This document shows, one piece after another, positions 1-10,378 of a stretch of 64,000 bases of DNA (the stretch's first letter is position 1; each line of letters opens with the position of its first letter). The notes beneath the pieces are model-generated. The model did no database searches and was not told the DNA's origin. It saw only the letters and a list, made by a program, of their open reading frames with translations. The stretch spans positions 62,001-126,000 of the forward strand of contig NZ_KZ477994.1 of NCBI RefSeq assembly GCF_002837185.1. The letters run 5' to 3'. The translations under genes were made by a program, and so were the position numbers. The stretch comes from Pseudomonas fluorescens. Lineage in GTDB: Bacteria; Pseudomonadota; Gammaproteobacteria; Pseudomonadales; Pseudomonadaceae.

Positions 1-422
1 TCGGCGCCCATCTCGGTGCCGGCGAACAACAGGCGGCCGTCCAGCTCGTAGGTCCACTGGTGGTAGTGGCACACGAGCTTGGCAACCTTGCCCTTGTCGC
101 TGGTGCATAAGCGCGAACCACGGTGACGGCACACGTTGTGAAACGCATGCACCACACCGTCGGCGCCACGGATCACGATGATCGGGTTCTTGCCCACCTG
201 CAGGGTCAGGTAGTTGCCCTTGGTGGGGATTTCGCAGGTCATGCCGGCGATCAGCCACTCTTTCTGGAAGATTTCCTGCATGTCGATATCGAACAGCCGC
301 TCATCAGAGTAAAACGGCTGCGGCAGCGAAAAGGTGCGCTCGCGCTCTTGCAGCATGTGCGCGGTGGCCTTGCGTGCGGGTTCCAGCGGATCGCCCAAGC
401 TTAAGGTTGCGGTGACGTCCAT
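1..422 (-). CDS. gbcA: Glycine betaine demethylase, Rieske oxygenase subunit GbcA (partial)
   Basis: This is the N-terminal part (about 140 residues) of the oxygenase that, with GbcB, removes one methyl group from glycine betaine to give dimethylglycine and formaldehyde in the cytoplasm. The Rieske [2Fe-2S] ligands are visible as C98-x-H100 and C118-x-x-H121. The catalytic iron domain lies beyond the window edge. The start is the ATG at 422. The gene is divergent from gbcB across a 282-base intergenic region. In P. aeruginosa both genes are activated by the AraC-type regulator GbdR; that is family knowledge and was not tested here. Confidence 0.93.
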   Translation of the reverse strand, partial: MDVTATLSLGDPLEPARKATAHMLQERERTFSLPQPFYSDERLFDIDMQEIFQKEWLIAGMTCEIPTKGNYLTLQVGKNPIIVIRGADGVVHAFHNVCRHRGSRLCTSDKGKVAKLVCHYHQWTYELDGRLLFAGTEMGA

Positions 423-642
423 CGTGTATGTCCTCATGGCCATTCGGTGTGGCCGGCGAATAGTGGCTGATCAGGTGTGCAGCAAGGCGTAAAGAACGCG
501 TCTTTGTTGGGAGCGAGTGTGGGCCCGGCGTTGGGTCGAACCTTATCCATGGGCGACATGGCCCAATCTGATCCCGACGCGCAAGCCCCTGTCGTTGGGG
601 GCTGGTCGCGGTAAGTATGTGAATGTCGCAGATAGGTAAATG

Positions 643-670
643 GGCGATTCGCGCGTTACGCAGAATCGCC
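643..670. promoter_or_regulatory. Inverted repeat in the gbcA-gbcB divergent region
   Basis: GGCGATTC at 643-650 and GAATCGCC at 663-670 are perfect 8-base arms separated by 12 bases, lying 35 bases before the gbcB start. The spacing would suit a dimeric regulator on one face of the helix. Upstream, at 621-630, is TGTCGC-like sequence. GbdR is the obvious candidate regulator for these genes, but assigning this repeat to it is only inference. A leader hairpin is the alternative. Confidence 0.4.
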
Positions 671-704
671 ACCATAAGGCCGAGCCTCGGCGGTGGAGAA
701 CAGT

Positions 705-1805
705 ATGTCCAACAGCTTCCTGAACCCGGTAACCACCCAGACCTGGGCCAATGGTCGGCACATCGTCCGTTGCGTCAAAGTCATCCAGGAAACCTGGGAC
801 GTGCGCACCTTCTGCTTCATGGCCGACCAGCCGATCCTGTTCTTTTTCAAACCGGGGCAGTTCGTCACCCTGGAGCTGGAGATCGAAGGCCAGCCGATCA
901 TGCGTTCGTACACCATTTCCAGCTCGCCGTCGGTGCCGTACAGCTTCTCGGTGACCATCAAGCGCGTGCCGGGCGGCCGCGTTTCCAACTGGTTGCACGA
1001 TACGCTGCATGAAGGCCAGGAACTGGCGGTGCACGGGCCGGTCGGGCTGTTCAATGCAATCGACTTCCCGAGCCCCAAAGTGCTGTATCTGAGCGGCGGC
1101 GTCGGCATCACGCCGGTGATGTCCATGGCGCGCTGGTTCTACGACACCAACGCCAATGTCGACATGACATTCGTGCACAGCGCCCGCTCACCCAAAGACA
1201 TCATCTACCACCGCGAGCTGGAACACATGGCGTCGCGGATCGACAACTTCAGCCTGCACCTGATCTGCGAGAAACACGGGTTGGGTGAGCCGTGGGCAGG
1301 TTATCGCGGTTACTTGAACCACAAGATGCTCGAACTGATGGTGCCGGATTTCCTTGAGCGCGAAGTGTTCTGCTGCGGGCCTACGCCCTACATGAGCGCG
1401 GTGAAGCGCCTGCTGGAAGCCGCCGGTTTTGACATGGCCCGCTACCACGAAGAATCCTTCGGTGCCACGCCGCCCGAAGCCCGTGCCGATGCGGTGGAGC
1501 AAGCCGAACAAGCTGCCGACGCACCGGAAATTGATCTGGCGGATCTGCACCAAGTGGAGTTCATTGCGTCGGGCAAGAGCATTCGCGTAGCACCGGGCGA
1601 AACCGTACATGCAGCGGCGGCCAAGCTCGGCCTGTTGATCCCGAAAGCCTGTGGCATGGGGATTTGCGGCACGTGCAAGGTGATGAAGCTGGGCGGCGAG
1701 GTCGAGATGGAGCACAACGGCGGGATCACCGAAGAGGATGAAGCCGAGGGTTATATCCTGTCGTGCTGCAGTGTGCCGAAGGGTGATGTGCGCATCGAGT
1801 TCTGA
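705..1805 (+). CDS. gbcB: Glycine betaine demethylase, reductase subunit GbcB
   Basis: This is the electron-transfer partner of GbcA, a ferredoxin-NAD(P) reductase-type protein of 366 residues. An FAD-binding domain comes first (RSYTISS motif near residue 70), followed by an NAD-binding domain (GGVGITP near 130). The C-terminal plant-type [2Fe-2S] domain carries cysteines in CGMGICGTC and a fourth in the LSCCS segment near the end. An upstream in-frame GTG at 693 exists, but the ATG at 705 has a GGAG six bases before it and gives the family N-terminus. It passes electrons from NAD(P)H to the Rieske oxygenase. Confidence 0.95.
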   Translation: MSNSFLNPVTTQTWANGRHIVRCVKVIQETWDVRTFCFMADQPILFFFKPGQFVTLELEIEGQPIMRSYTISSSPSVPYSFSVTIKRVPGGRVSNWLHDTLHEGQELAVHGPVGLFNAIDFPSPKVLYLSGGVGITPVMSMARWFYDTNANVDMTFVHSARSPKDIIYHRELEHMASRIDNFSLHLICEKHGLGEPWAGYRGYLNHKMLELMVPDFLEREVFCCGPTPYMSAVKRLLEAAGFDMARYHEESFGATPPEARADAVEQAEQAADAPEIDLADLHQVEFIASGKSIRVAPGETVHAAAAKLGLLIPKACGMGICGTCKVMKLGGEVEMEHNGGITEEDEAEGYILSCCSVPKGDVRIEF

Positions 1806-1828
1806 CAGCCGCTCATTAACGCCTGCCA

Positions 1829-1888
1829 GGACGCTCCGCGTCCCGCTTGAGTGGTATGGCTGCATTCCCACGCGGAGCGTGGGAATGC
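1829..1888. repeat. Hairpin repeat pair after gbcB
   Basis: Two perfect hairpins follow gbcB. One is GGACGC-TCC-GCGTCC at 1829-1843. The other has 12-base arms (GCATTCCCACGC, loop GGA) at 1862-1888. The second type is a widespread Pseudomonas extragenic palindrome family. It may also stop transcription between gbcB and the convergent small gene, but there is no T-run. Confidence 0.7.
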
Positions 1889-1901
1889 TCGGTGTGAAGG
1901 G

Positions 1902-2105
1902 TTACTGGGCGTAGATATGTACTACGAAATGCTGGCCTGAGGCTGTCAGTTCATAGACTTTGTCGTAGACCCTCAGCGTCCTCGATGGCTCGCGGATGGT
2001 GTCGCCGACCTTTGCGTATTTCCTGAACTCATCCCAGTCGATAATGGTGGTGCTGACGGTGTTGTCACCTTGCACCAGGCTATTGACGTTGCTTTGATAT
2101 TCCAT
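1902..2105 (-). CDS. Small conserved-looking protein of unknown function
   Basis: The frame encodes 67 residues starting MEYQSNVNSL and ending VVHIYAQ. The ATG at 2105 has GGAGAG seven bases upstream, whereas the alternative ATG at 2120 has no ribosome site. The protein is soluble, without signal peptide or membrane segment, and has a central charged stretch (DWDEFRKYAKVGDTIREPSR) and a beta-rich C-terminus (RVYDKVYELTASGQHFVVHI). It reads in the same direction as ltaE, 188 bases downstream of it. I do not recognise a family. Confidence 0.6.
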   Translation of the reverse strand: MEYQSNVNSLVQGDNTVSTTIIDWDEFRKYAKVGDTIREPSRTLRVYDKVYELTASGQHFVVHIYAQ

Positions 2106-2292
2106 GATTGAACTCTCCATTGGATTTGCAGCCGACTATTCGGCAGGCAATAAACCCGGAAGGTGGCAGGTATCGCTGCGTTTTCCTTCCAGGTTCCAAG
2201 AGGCTAGCCAATGAAATTGGAGTGCGCTGCTGTCAGAAATATCAAAAAACAGACTCGGCAATCGGCCAGCACGGACCTGTCTGATTTCTACT

Positions 2293-3333
2293 TCAAGCGT
2301 TCATCACTTCCCTGATGTCGGCCGCCAATTCTCTTACACGCTCTTCTTCGGTGTCCCACGCACACATGAAGCGTGCGCCGCCTTTGCCGATGAAGGTGTA
2401 GAAGCGCCAGCCCTTGGCCGTCAGGGCTGCGATAGCGGGTTCCGAGAGCTGCAGGAACACGCCATTGGCCTGCACCGGGAACATCAGTTCCACGCCGGGA
2501 ATGTCCGCCACCAGGCTGCTGAGCAACTGCGCGCAGTGGTTGGCGTGGCGTGCATGTTTGAGCCAGGCGTCGTTTTCGAGCAAGCCCACCCAGGGCGCGG
2601 ACAGGAAACGCATCTTCGACGCGAGCTGGCCGGCCTGTTTGCAGCGGTAGTCGAAGTCTTCGGCCAGCTTATGGTTGAAAAACAGGATCGCTTCACCCAC
2701 GGCCATGCCGTTCTTGGTGCCACCGAAGCACAGCACGTCCACCCCGGCCTTCCAGGTCAGGTCGGCCGGCGAGCAGCCCAGAAACGCACAGGCGTTGGAG
2801 AAGCGCGCGCCGTCCATATGCAGGTTCAGGCCCAGCTCCTTGCAGGTGACGCTGATGGCGCGGATTTCTTCCGGGGTGTAGACGCTGCCGACTTCGGTGG
2901 CCTGGGTGAGGGTGACTACGCGCGGTTTCGGGTAGTGAATGTCCTGGCGCTTGAGGGCGATTTCGCGGATCGACTCCGGCGTCAGCTTGCCGTTTTCGGT
3001 GCGCGCAGTCAGTAGCTTGGAGCCATTGGAGAAAAACTCAGGCGCGCCGCACTCATCGGTCTCGACGTGGGCGGTTTCCGAGCAAATCACGCTATGGTAG
3101 CTCTGGCACAGCGAAGACAGCGCCAGGGAGTTGGCGGCGGTACCGTTGAAGGCGAAGAACACTTCGCAGTCGGTTTCGAACAGATTGCGGAAACCGTCGG
3201 CGGCGCGGTGGGTCCACTCATCATCACCGTAGGCGCGTTGATGGCCCTGGTTGGCTTGTTCCATGGCGGCCCAGGCTTCCGGGCAGATGCCGGAATAGTT
3301 GTCGCTGGCGAATTGTTGGCTCTTGTCAGTCAT
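2293..3333 (-). CDS. ltaE: Low-specificity L-threonine aldolase
   Basis: A PLP enzyme of 346 residues that cleaves L-threonine or L-allo-threonine to glycine and acetaldehyde, and phenylserine-type substrates in related enzymes. The PLP lysine is K207 in the GGTKNG motif, and the cofactor-binding aspartate is in HMDGARF near residue 174. In P. aeruginosa this gene also lies within the betaine/sarcosine locus, where it links glycine made by demethylation to threonine and serine pools. The start ATG at 3333 gives MTDKSQQFASDNYSG, the normal family N-terminus. Confidence 0.93.
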   Translation of the reverse strand: MTDKSQQFASDNYSGICPEAWAAMEQANQGHQRAYGDDEWTHRAADGFRNLFETDCEVFFAFNGTAANSLALSSLCQSYHSVICSETAHVETDECGAPEFFSNGSKLLTARTENGKLTPESIREIALKRQDIHYPKPRVVTLTQATEVGSVYTPEEIRAISVTCKELGLNLHMDGARFSNACAFLGCSPADLTWKAGVDVLCFGGTKNGMAVGEAILFFNHKLAEDFDYRCKQAGQLASKMRFLSAPWVGLLENDAWLKHARHANHCAQLLSSLVADIPGVELMFPVQANGVFLQLSEPAIAALTAKGWRFYTFIGKGGARFMCAWDTEEERVRELAADIREVMNA

Positions 3334-3423
3334 GGCCCATTCCTGTGGTCGATGTTGGTGCGCACTTTAACCAAGATTGGGAGGGCGGCGCACGCACTGT
3401 AAATGCAAAGTCGGTGGGGAATT

Positions 3424-4152
3424 ATGCACGGTACTGACACCTTGCCTGTCGGACGTTTCCGAGATGGCGCTTTGGACCTGCTCAAGTGGCTGGCGCTGCT
3501 GAGCATGGTGCTGGATCACCTGCGCTACGTGGGCTTGAGCCTCGATGGCCTGTATGTACCGGGGCGCCTGGCGTTCCCGTGGTTTTGCCTGGCGATTGCG
3601 GCGAATCTGCACCGGACTCGAAATACTCCAGTGACCGGCCAGTGGCGCTACCTGGCCTGGTTGCTGCTGTTCAGTGTGATCAGCGAAGTGCCGTATCGGA
3701 TGTTCATCGAAGATGCCGATACCTTGAATGTATTGCCGACCCTGGCGCTGGGCCTGCTGGTTGCCCGAGGTTTGCGGCAGAAGGCGCTGGTTGATCGAGG
3801 ATTGGCGCTGATCGCTGTCACAGTGGCGGCCGTATTTTCAACCCAGTTGATGTTCGGTTTATTTGGCGTATTGCTGCCGCTGGCGATGCTGCTGGTGTTT
3901 CGCCGGCCCTGGTATTTCAGCGTGCTGCCGGGTTTGGTCTGCGTCGCCGCCAATCAATGGCAGATTCTGCTCAATAGCGGCACGTTTGTGGCGTTGTCGG
4001 GGTTGGCTGCATGCCTGATTGCGCCGCTGGCAGGATTGGTCTTATTGCGACACGCCAGAAACGTCTCGCCACCGGCCATGCGCCGTTGGGCATATGCCCT
4101 CTATCCAATGCACTTCCTTGTGCTGCTGCTCGTGCGCAAGATCATCGCCTGA
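3424..4152 (+). CDS. TraX-family integral membrane protein
   Basis: A 242-residue polytopic membrane protein with about seven hydrophobic segments. The N-terminal LLKWLALLSMVLDHLRYVG and GRLAFPWFCLAIAANL signatures are typical of the TraX family, named after the F-plasmid pilin acetylase. Chromosomal members have no known substrate. An ATG at 3403 lies in frame, but the ATG at 3424 follows GGTGGGGA and gives a better start. No pilin or conjugation genes are nearby. It stands between ltaE (divergent) and glyA. Confidence 0.75.
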   Translation: MHGTDTLPVGRFRDGALDLLKWLALLSMVLDHLRYVGLSLDGLYVPGRLAFPWFCLAIAANLHRTRNTPVTGQWRYLAWLLLFSVISEVPYRMFIEDADTLNVLPTLALGLLVARGLRQKALVDRGLALIAVTVAAVFSTQLMFGLFGVLLPLAMLLVFRRPWYFSVLPGLVCVAANQWQILLNSGTFVALSGLAACLIAPLAGLVLLRHARNVSPPAMRRWAYALYPMHFLVLLLVRKIIA

Positions 4153-4156
4153 CCCC

Positions 4157-4246
4157 TGTGGGAGGGGCTTGCCCCCGATGGCTGAGTGTCAGCCTCTGCA
4201 TAGGCAAGCTGACCCACCGCTATCGGGAGCAAGCTCCCTCCCACAC
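4157..4246. repeat. REP hairpin pair between traX-like gene and glyA
   Basis: Two inverted copies of the GTGGGAGGGGCTTGCCCCCGAT palindrome, at about 4157-4182 and 4219-4245, are separated by 36 bases. The second copy is diverged (GGGAGCAAGCTCCC). The remaining 158 bases to glyA hold the promoter region. I see no riboswitch there. Confidence 0.85.
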
Positions 4247-4403
4247 AAGCCCTATTCCACATTTGTTCTGCGTCGCTGGAGGAATGTCGTAAACGCACCT
4301 TTGCGTGGCGTGCGCAGGCATTTGGCCCGCACGCGCCAGCCCTACCATCGCATCAAAGGGCCCTGCGAGGGCCTCAACAATACGAAAGGCTGGGAGAGAC
4401 GCG

Positions 4404-5657
<1,254 letters not shown>

Positions 5658-5679
5658 GCGCGGTTTTGGAGTAATGACT

Positions 5680-6930
5680 ATGCAACGCTACTCAGGCTTC
5701 GGCCTCTTCAAGCACTCCCTCAGCCATCACGAAAACTGGCAGAAGATGTGGCGCACGCCGACCCCGAAAAAGGTCTACGACGTGGTTATCGTCGGCGGCG
5801 GCGGGCATGGTCTGGCGACCGCCTACTACCTGGCCAAGGAGCACGGCATCACCAACGTGGCCGTGGTCGAGAAAGGCTGGCTGGGCGGCGGTAACACCGC
5901 GCGCAACACCACCATCGTGCGTTCCAACTACCTGTGGGACGAGTCGGCGCACCTGTACGAACACGCGATGAAACTCTGGGAAGGTTTGTCCCAGGACCTG
6001 AACTACAACGTGATGTTCTCCCAGCGCGGCGTGTACAACCTGTGCCACACCCTGCAGGACATCCGTGATTCCGAGCGCCGCGTCAGCGCCAACCGCCTCA
6101 ATGGCGTGGACGGCGAACTGCTCAATGCCAAGCAGGTGGCCGACGAGATCCCGTACCTGGACTGCTCGAAAAACACCCGCTACCCGGTGCTCGGCGCCAC
6201 TGTGCAACGTCGCGGCGGCGTGGCCCGTCACGATGCCGTGGCCTGGGGCTTTGCCCGCGCCGCCGACGCCCTTGGCGTGGACCTGATCCAGCAGACCGAA
6301 GTGATCGGCTTTCGCAAGGAAAACGGCGTGTGCATCGGCGTGGAAACCAACAAAGGCTTTATCGGCGCCAAGCGCGTCGGTGTGGTGACCGCCGGTAATT
6401 CCGGGCACATGGCTTCGCTGGCCGGTTTCCGCCTGCCGATCGAATCCCATCCACTGCAAGCACTGGTATCGGAGCCGATCAAGCCGATTATCGACAGCGT
6501 GATCATGTCCAACGCCGTGCACGGTTACATCAGCCAGTCCGACAAGGGCGACCTGGTGATCGGCGCCGGTATCGACGGCTACAACGGTTACGGCCAGCGC
6601 GGCTCGTACCCGGTGATCGAACACACCATCCAGGCCATCGTCGAGATGTTCCCGGTGCTCTCACGCGTGCGCATGAATCGCCAGTGGGGCGGCATCGTCG
6701 ACACCACGCCGGACGCGTGCCCGATCATCTCCAAGACCCCGGTGCCGAACATGTTCTTCAACTGCGGGTGGGGCACCGGTGGCTTCAAGGCCACGCCGGG
6801 CTCGGGCAACGTGTTCGCCGCGAGCCTGGCCAAGGGTGAAATGCACCCATTGGCTGCGCCTTTCTCCATCGACCGTTTCCACAACGGTGCGCTGATCGAC
6901 GAACACGGCGCTGCGGCCGTCGCCCACTAA
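5680..6930 (+). CDS. soxB: Sarcosine oxidase beta subunit
   Basis: The FAD- and FMN-binding catalytic subunit (416 residues) of heterotetrameric sarcosine oxidase, which oxidises sarcosine to glycine and passes the methyl group to THF. The dinucleotide fold motif [17 protein letters not shown] lies at residues 35-51. The histidine in [10 protein letters not shown] (about residue 184) probably corresponds to the covalent FMN site known in this family. Two ATGs are possible: 5674 lies only two bases from GGAG, while 5680 lies eight bases away and gives the family N-terminus [10 protein letters not shown]. Confidence 0.95.
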   Translation: MQRYSGFGLFKHSLSHHENWQKMWRTPTPKKVYDVVIVGGGGHGLATAYYLAKEHGITNVAVVEKGWLGGGNTARNTTIVRSNYLWDESAHLYEHAMKLWEGLSQDLNYNVMFSQRGVYNLCHTLQDIRDSERRVSANRLNGVDGELLNAKQVADEIPYLDCSKNTRYPVLGATVQRRGGVARHDAVAWGFARAADALGVDLIQQTEVIGFRKENGVCIGVETNKGFIGAKRVGVVTAGNSGHMASLAGFRLPIESHPLQALVSEPIKPIIDSVIMSNAVHGYISQSDKGDLVIGAGIDGYNGYGQRGSYPVIEHTIQAIVEMFPVLSRVRMNRQWGGIVDTTPDACPIISKTPVPNMFFNCGWGTGGFKATPGSGNVFAASLAKGEMHPLAAPFSIDRFHNGALIDEHGAAAVAH

Positions 6931-6945
6931 CAGGAGAACCACCTT

Positions 6946-7248
6946 ATGTTGCATATCTTCTGTCCTCACTGTGGCGAACTGCGCTCCGAAGAGGAATTCC
7001 ACGCGTCCGGCCAAGCGCACATCCCGCGCCCGCTGGACCCGAATGCCTGCACCGACGCCGAGTGGGGCGACTACATGTTCTTTCGCGACAACCCCCGTGG
7101 CCTGCATCACGAACTGTGGATTCACGCCGCCGGTTGCCGCCAGTATTTCAACGCGACCCGTGACACCGTGACCTACGAAATTCTTGAAACCTACAAGATC
7201 GGTGAGAAGCCTCAGTTCACCGCCAAGGCCTCTGGAGAGAAGGTATGA
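6946..7248 (+). CDS. soxD: Sarcosine oxidase delta subunit
   Basis: A 100-residue zinc-binding subunit. The N-terminal FCPHCGELRSEEEF supplies two cysteines, and the H..GCRQYF segment near residue 60 supplies further ligands. It lies 15 bases after soxB. Its stop overlaps the soxA start by four bases (ATGA), a layout that usually means translational coupling in equal stoichiometry. Confidence 0.93.
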   Translation: MLHIFCPHCGELRSEEEFHASGQAHIPRPLDPNACTDAEWGDYMFFRDNPRGLHHELWIHAAGCRQYFNATRDTVTYEILETYKIGEKPQFTAKASGEKV

Positions 7249-10200
7249 GCCAGATCAATCGCCTGTCCAACGGTGGCCGCATCGACCGCAATAAAGTCCT
7301 GACCTTCACGTTCAACGGCCAGAGCTACAAAGGCTTTGAAGGCGACACCCTGGCCGCCGCCCTGCTGGCCAACGGCGTCGACATCATCGGCCGCAGCTTC
7401 AAGTACTCGCGGCCTCGCGGCATCTTTGCTGCGGGCGCCGAAGAGCCGAACGCGGTGCTGCAGATCGGGGCCACCGAAGCCACCCAGATTCCCAACGTGC
7501 GCGCCACGCAACAGGCGTTGTACCAGGGCTTGGTCGCCACCAGCACCAACGGCTGGCCGAGCGTCAACAACGACATGATGGGCATTCTCGGCAAGGTCGG
7601 CGGCAAGCTGATGCCGCCGGGTTTCTACTACAAAACCTTCATGTACCCGCAATCGTTCTGGATGACTTACGAGAAGTACATCCGCAAAGCTGCTGGCCTT
7701 GGCCGCTCGCCGACCGAGAACGACCCGGACACCTACGACAACTTCAACCGTCACTGCGACGTGCTGGTGGTCGGCGCAGGCCCTGCCGGTCTCGCCGCGG
7801 CACTGGCGGCTGCGCGCAGCGGTGCGCGGGTGATCATCGCCGATGAGCAGGAAGAGTTCGGCGGTTCGCTGCTCGATTCGCGTGAAAGCCTCGACGGCAA
7901 GCCGGCCACCGAATGGGTTGCCAGTGTCATCGCTGAACTCAAAGCCCTGCCGGACGTGGTGCTGCTGCCCCGCGCCACCGTCAACGGCTACCACGACCAT
8001 AACTTCCTGACCATTCACGAGCGCCTCACCGACCACCTTGGCGACCGCGCGCCGATTGGCGTGGTGCGCCAGCGCATCCACCGCGTGCGCGCCAAGCGTG
8101 TGGTGCTGGCGACCGGTGCGTGCGAGCGCCCGCTGGTGTACGGCAACAACGACGTGCCGGGCAACATGCTGGCCGGTGCGGTCTCTACCTACGTGCGTCG
8201 CTACGGCGTGGCACCGGGCAAGAAACTGGTGCTGTCGACCAACAACGACCACGCCTACCGGGTCGCGTTGGACTGGCTCGACGCCGGCCTGCAAGTGGTC
8301 GCCGTCGCCGATGTACGCCATAACCCACGCGGTGCCCTGGTTGAAGAAGCCCGCGCCAAAGGCATTCGTATCCTCACCGGCAGCGCCGTGGTCGAAGCCC
8401 GGGGCACCAAGCGCGTGAGTGCTGCGCGTGTGGCTGCGATCGATGTCAAAGCCCACAAAGTCACCAGCCCCGGCGAGTGGCTGGACTGCGACCTGGTGGC
8501 CAGCTCCGGCGGCTACAGCCCGGTGGTGCACCTGGCTTCGCACCTGGGCGGCAAGCCGACCTGGCGTGAAGACATCCTCGGTTTTGTGCCAGGCGAAGCC
8601 CCGCAGAAACGCGTGTGCGTCGGCGGTATCAATGGCGTCTACGGCCTTGGGGATTCCCTCGCCGATGGGTTCGAAGGTGGCGTGCGCGCTGCCAGCGAAG
8701 CGGGTTTTGCCCCGGTTGAAGGGGTGTTGCCCAAAGCCCTGAGCCGTCTGGAAGAACCAACCCTGGCGCTGTTCCAGGTGCCCCACGAAAAAGCCACCGC
8801 GCGGGCGCCGAAGCAATTTGTCGATCTGCAGAACGACGTCACCGCTGCCGCCATCGAACTGGCAACCCGCGAAGGTTTCGAGTCGGTGGAGCACGTCAAG
8901 CGCTACACCGCGCTGGGCTTCGGCACCGACCAGGGCAAGCTGGGTAACGTCAACGGTTTGGCCATCGCGGCGCGCTCGCTGAACGTGACCATCCCGCAGA
9001 TGGGCACCACCATGTTCCGCCCCAACTACACGCCGGTGACTTTCGGTGCGATAGCCGGGCGTCACTGTGGGCACATTTTCGAACCGGTGCGCTACACCGC
9101 GCTGCAAGCCTGGCACGTAAAGAACGGCGCCGAGTTTGAAGATGTCGGCCAGTGGAAACGCCCTTGGTATTTCCCACGCAACGGTGAAGACCTGCACGCG
9201 GCGGTAAAACGTGAATGCCTGGCGGTGCGCGACAGCGTCGGCCTGCTCGATGCCTCGACCCTCGGCAAGATCGACATCCAGGGCCCGGATGCCCGTGAGT
9301 TCCTCAACCGCATCTACAGCAACGCCTGGACCAAGCTTGACGTGGGCAAGGCGCGCTACGGCCTGATGTGCAAGGAAGACGGCATGGTCTTCGATGACGG
9401 CGTCACCGCCTGTCTGGCCGACAACCATTTCCTGATGACCACCACCACCGGCGGCGCCGCCCGCGTGCTGCAGTGGCTGGAAATCTATCAGCAGACCGAA
9501 TGGCCGGACCTCAAGGTGTATTTCACCTCGGTCACCGACCACTGGGCGACCATGACCCTGTCCGGCCCCAACAGCCGCAAGCTGCTCAGTGAGGTCACCG
9601 ACATCGACCTGGACAAGGACGGCTTCCCGTTCATGACCTGGAAGGAAGGCCTGGTCGGCGGCGTACCGGCGCGGGTGTTCCGTATCTCGTTTACCGGTGA
9701 GCTGTCGTATGAAGTCAACGTGCAGGCCGACTACGCCATGGGCGTGCTGGAAAAGATCGTCGAGGCCGGCAAAAAGTACAACCTGACCCCGTACGGCACC
9801 GAAACCATGCACGTTCTGCGCGCCGAAAAGGGCTTCATCATTGTCGGCCAGGATACCGACGGCTCGATGACCCCGGACGACCTGAACATGGGTTGGTGCG
9901 TGGGCCGTACCAAACCGTTCTCGTGGATCGGCTGGCGTGGGATGAACCGTGAAGACTGCGTACGTGAAGAGCGTAAGCAGCTGGTCGGGCTCAAACCGAT
10001 TGATCCGACCGTATGGCTGCCGGAAGGCGCGCAACTGGTGTTCGATCCGAAGCAGACGATTCCGATGAAAATGGTCGGCCACGTGACCTCAAGCTATGCA
10101 CACAACTCCCTGGGTTATTCGTTTGCCATGGGCGTGGTGAAAGGCGGCTTGAAGCGCATCGGCGAGCGGGTGTTTTCGCCGCAGGCCGATGGCAGTGTGA

Positions 10201-10262
10201 TCGAGGCGGAGATTGTGTCTTCGGTGTTCTTTGACCCCAAGGGTGATCGGCAGAACATTTGA
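7245..10262 (+). CDS. soxA: Sarcosine oxidase alpha subunit
   Basis: A 1005-residue subunit. The N-terminal part resembles a [2Fe-2S]-like fold lacking iron. A NAD-binding Rossmann domain follows (DVLVVGAGPAGLAAALAAARSG near residues 170-190). The C-terminal 400 residues are a GcvT/aminomethyltransferase-like domain that binds folate and makes 5,10-methylene-THF. Full length for the family. The start overlaps soxD by four bases. A very long antisense open frame runs under it, an artefact of GC-rich codon use. Confidence 0.95.
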   Translation: MSQINRLSNGGRIDRNKVLTFTFNGQSYKGFEGDTLAAALLANGVDIIGRSFKYSRPRGIFAAGAEEPNAVLQIGATEATQIPNVRATQQALYQGLVATSTNGWPSVNNDMMGILGKVGGKLMPPGFYYKTFMYPQSFWMTYEKYIRKAAGLGRSPTENDPDTYDNFNRHCDVLVVGAGPAGLAAALAAARSGARVIIADEQEEFGGSLLDSRESLDGKPATEWVASVIAELKALPDVVLLPRATVNGYHDHNFLTIHERLTDHLGDRAPIGVVRQRIHRVRAKRVVLATGACERPLVYGNNDVPGNMLAGAVSTYVRRYGVAPGKKLVLSTNNDHAYRVALDWLDAGLQVVAVADVRHNPRGALVEEARAKGIRILTGSAVVEARGTKRVSAARVAAIDVKAHKVTSPGEWLDCDLVASSGGYSPVVHLASHLGGKPTWREDILGFVPGEAPQKRVCVGGINGVYGLGDSLADGFEGGVRAASEAGFAPVEGVLPKALSRLEEPTLALFQVPHEKATARAPKQFVDLQNDVTAAAIELATREGFESVEHVKRYTALGFGTDQGKLGNVNGLAIAARSLNVTIPQMGTTMFRPNYTPVTFGAIAGRHCGHIFEPVRYTALQAWHVKNGAEFEDVGQWKRPWYFPRNGEDLHAAVKRECLAVRDSVGLLDASTLGKIDIQGPDAREFLNRIYSNAWTKLDVGKARYGLMCKEDGMVFDDGVTACLADNHFLMTTTTGGAARVLQWLEIYQQTEWPDLKVYFTSVTDHWATMTLSGPNSRKLLSEVTDIDLDKDGFPFMTWKEGLVGGVPARVFRISFTGELSYEVNVQADYAMGVLEKIVEAGKKYNLTPYGTETMHVLRAEKGFIIVGQDTDGSMTPDDLNMGWCVGRTKPFSWIGWRGMNREDCVREERKQLVGLKPIDPTVWLPEGAQLVFDPKQTIPMKMVGHVTSSYAHNSLGYSFAMGVVKGGLKRIGERVFSPQADGSVIEAEIVSSVFFDPKGDRQNI

Positions 10263-10270
10263 GTCGCCTG

Positions 10271-10343
10271 CATCGGGGGCAAGCCCCCTCCCACATGTTG
10301 AAATGCATTCCCCTGTGGGAGGGGGCTTGCCCCCGATGAGGCC
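10271..10343. repeat. REP hairpin pair between soxA and soxG
   Basis: Two perfectly inverted arms (10271-10295 and 10314-10338, 25 bases each, of the CATCGGGGGCAAGCCCCC type) are separated by 18 bases. They lie inside the operon. There is no T-run, so read-through is expected, but the structure could protect or process the long upstream transcript. Confidence 0.9.
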
Positions 10344-10378
10344 ATCAGCCTCACAACAGAATTCAGAACAGGTGCTTT

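Noticed and set aside
4247..4403. A glycine or tetrahydrofolate riboswitch ahead of glyA
   Set aside because: No recognisable paired aptamer pattern; only a short GGCCC-TGCGA-GGGCC hairpin is present.
7212..10082. A 956-codon open frame antisense to soxA, with similar long antisense frames under glcB, glyA and the acyl-CoA dehydrogenases
   Set aside because: They mirror genes with recognised motifs on the other strand, have low-complexity His/Gly/Val-rich composition and no ribosome sites; they result from GC-rich third codon positions.
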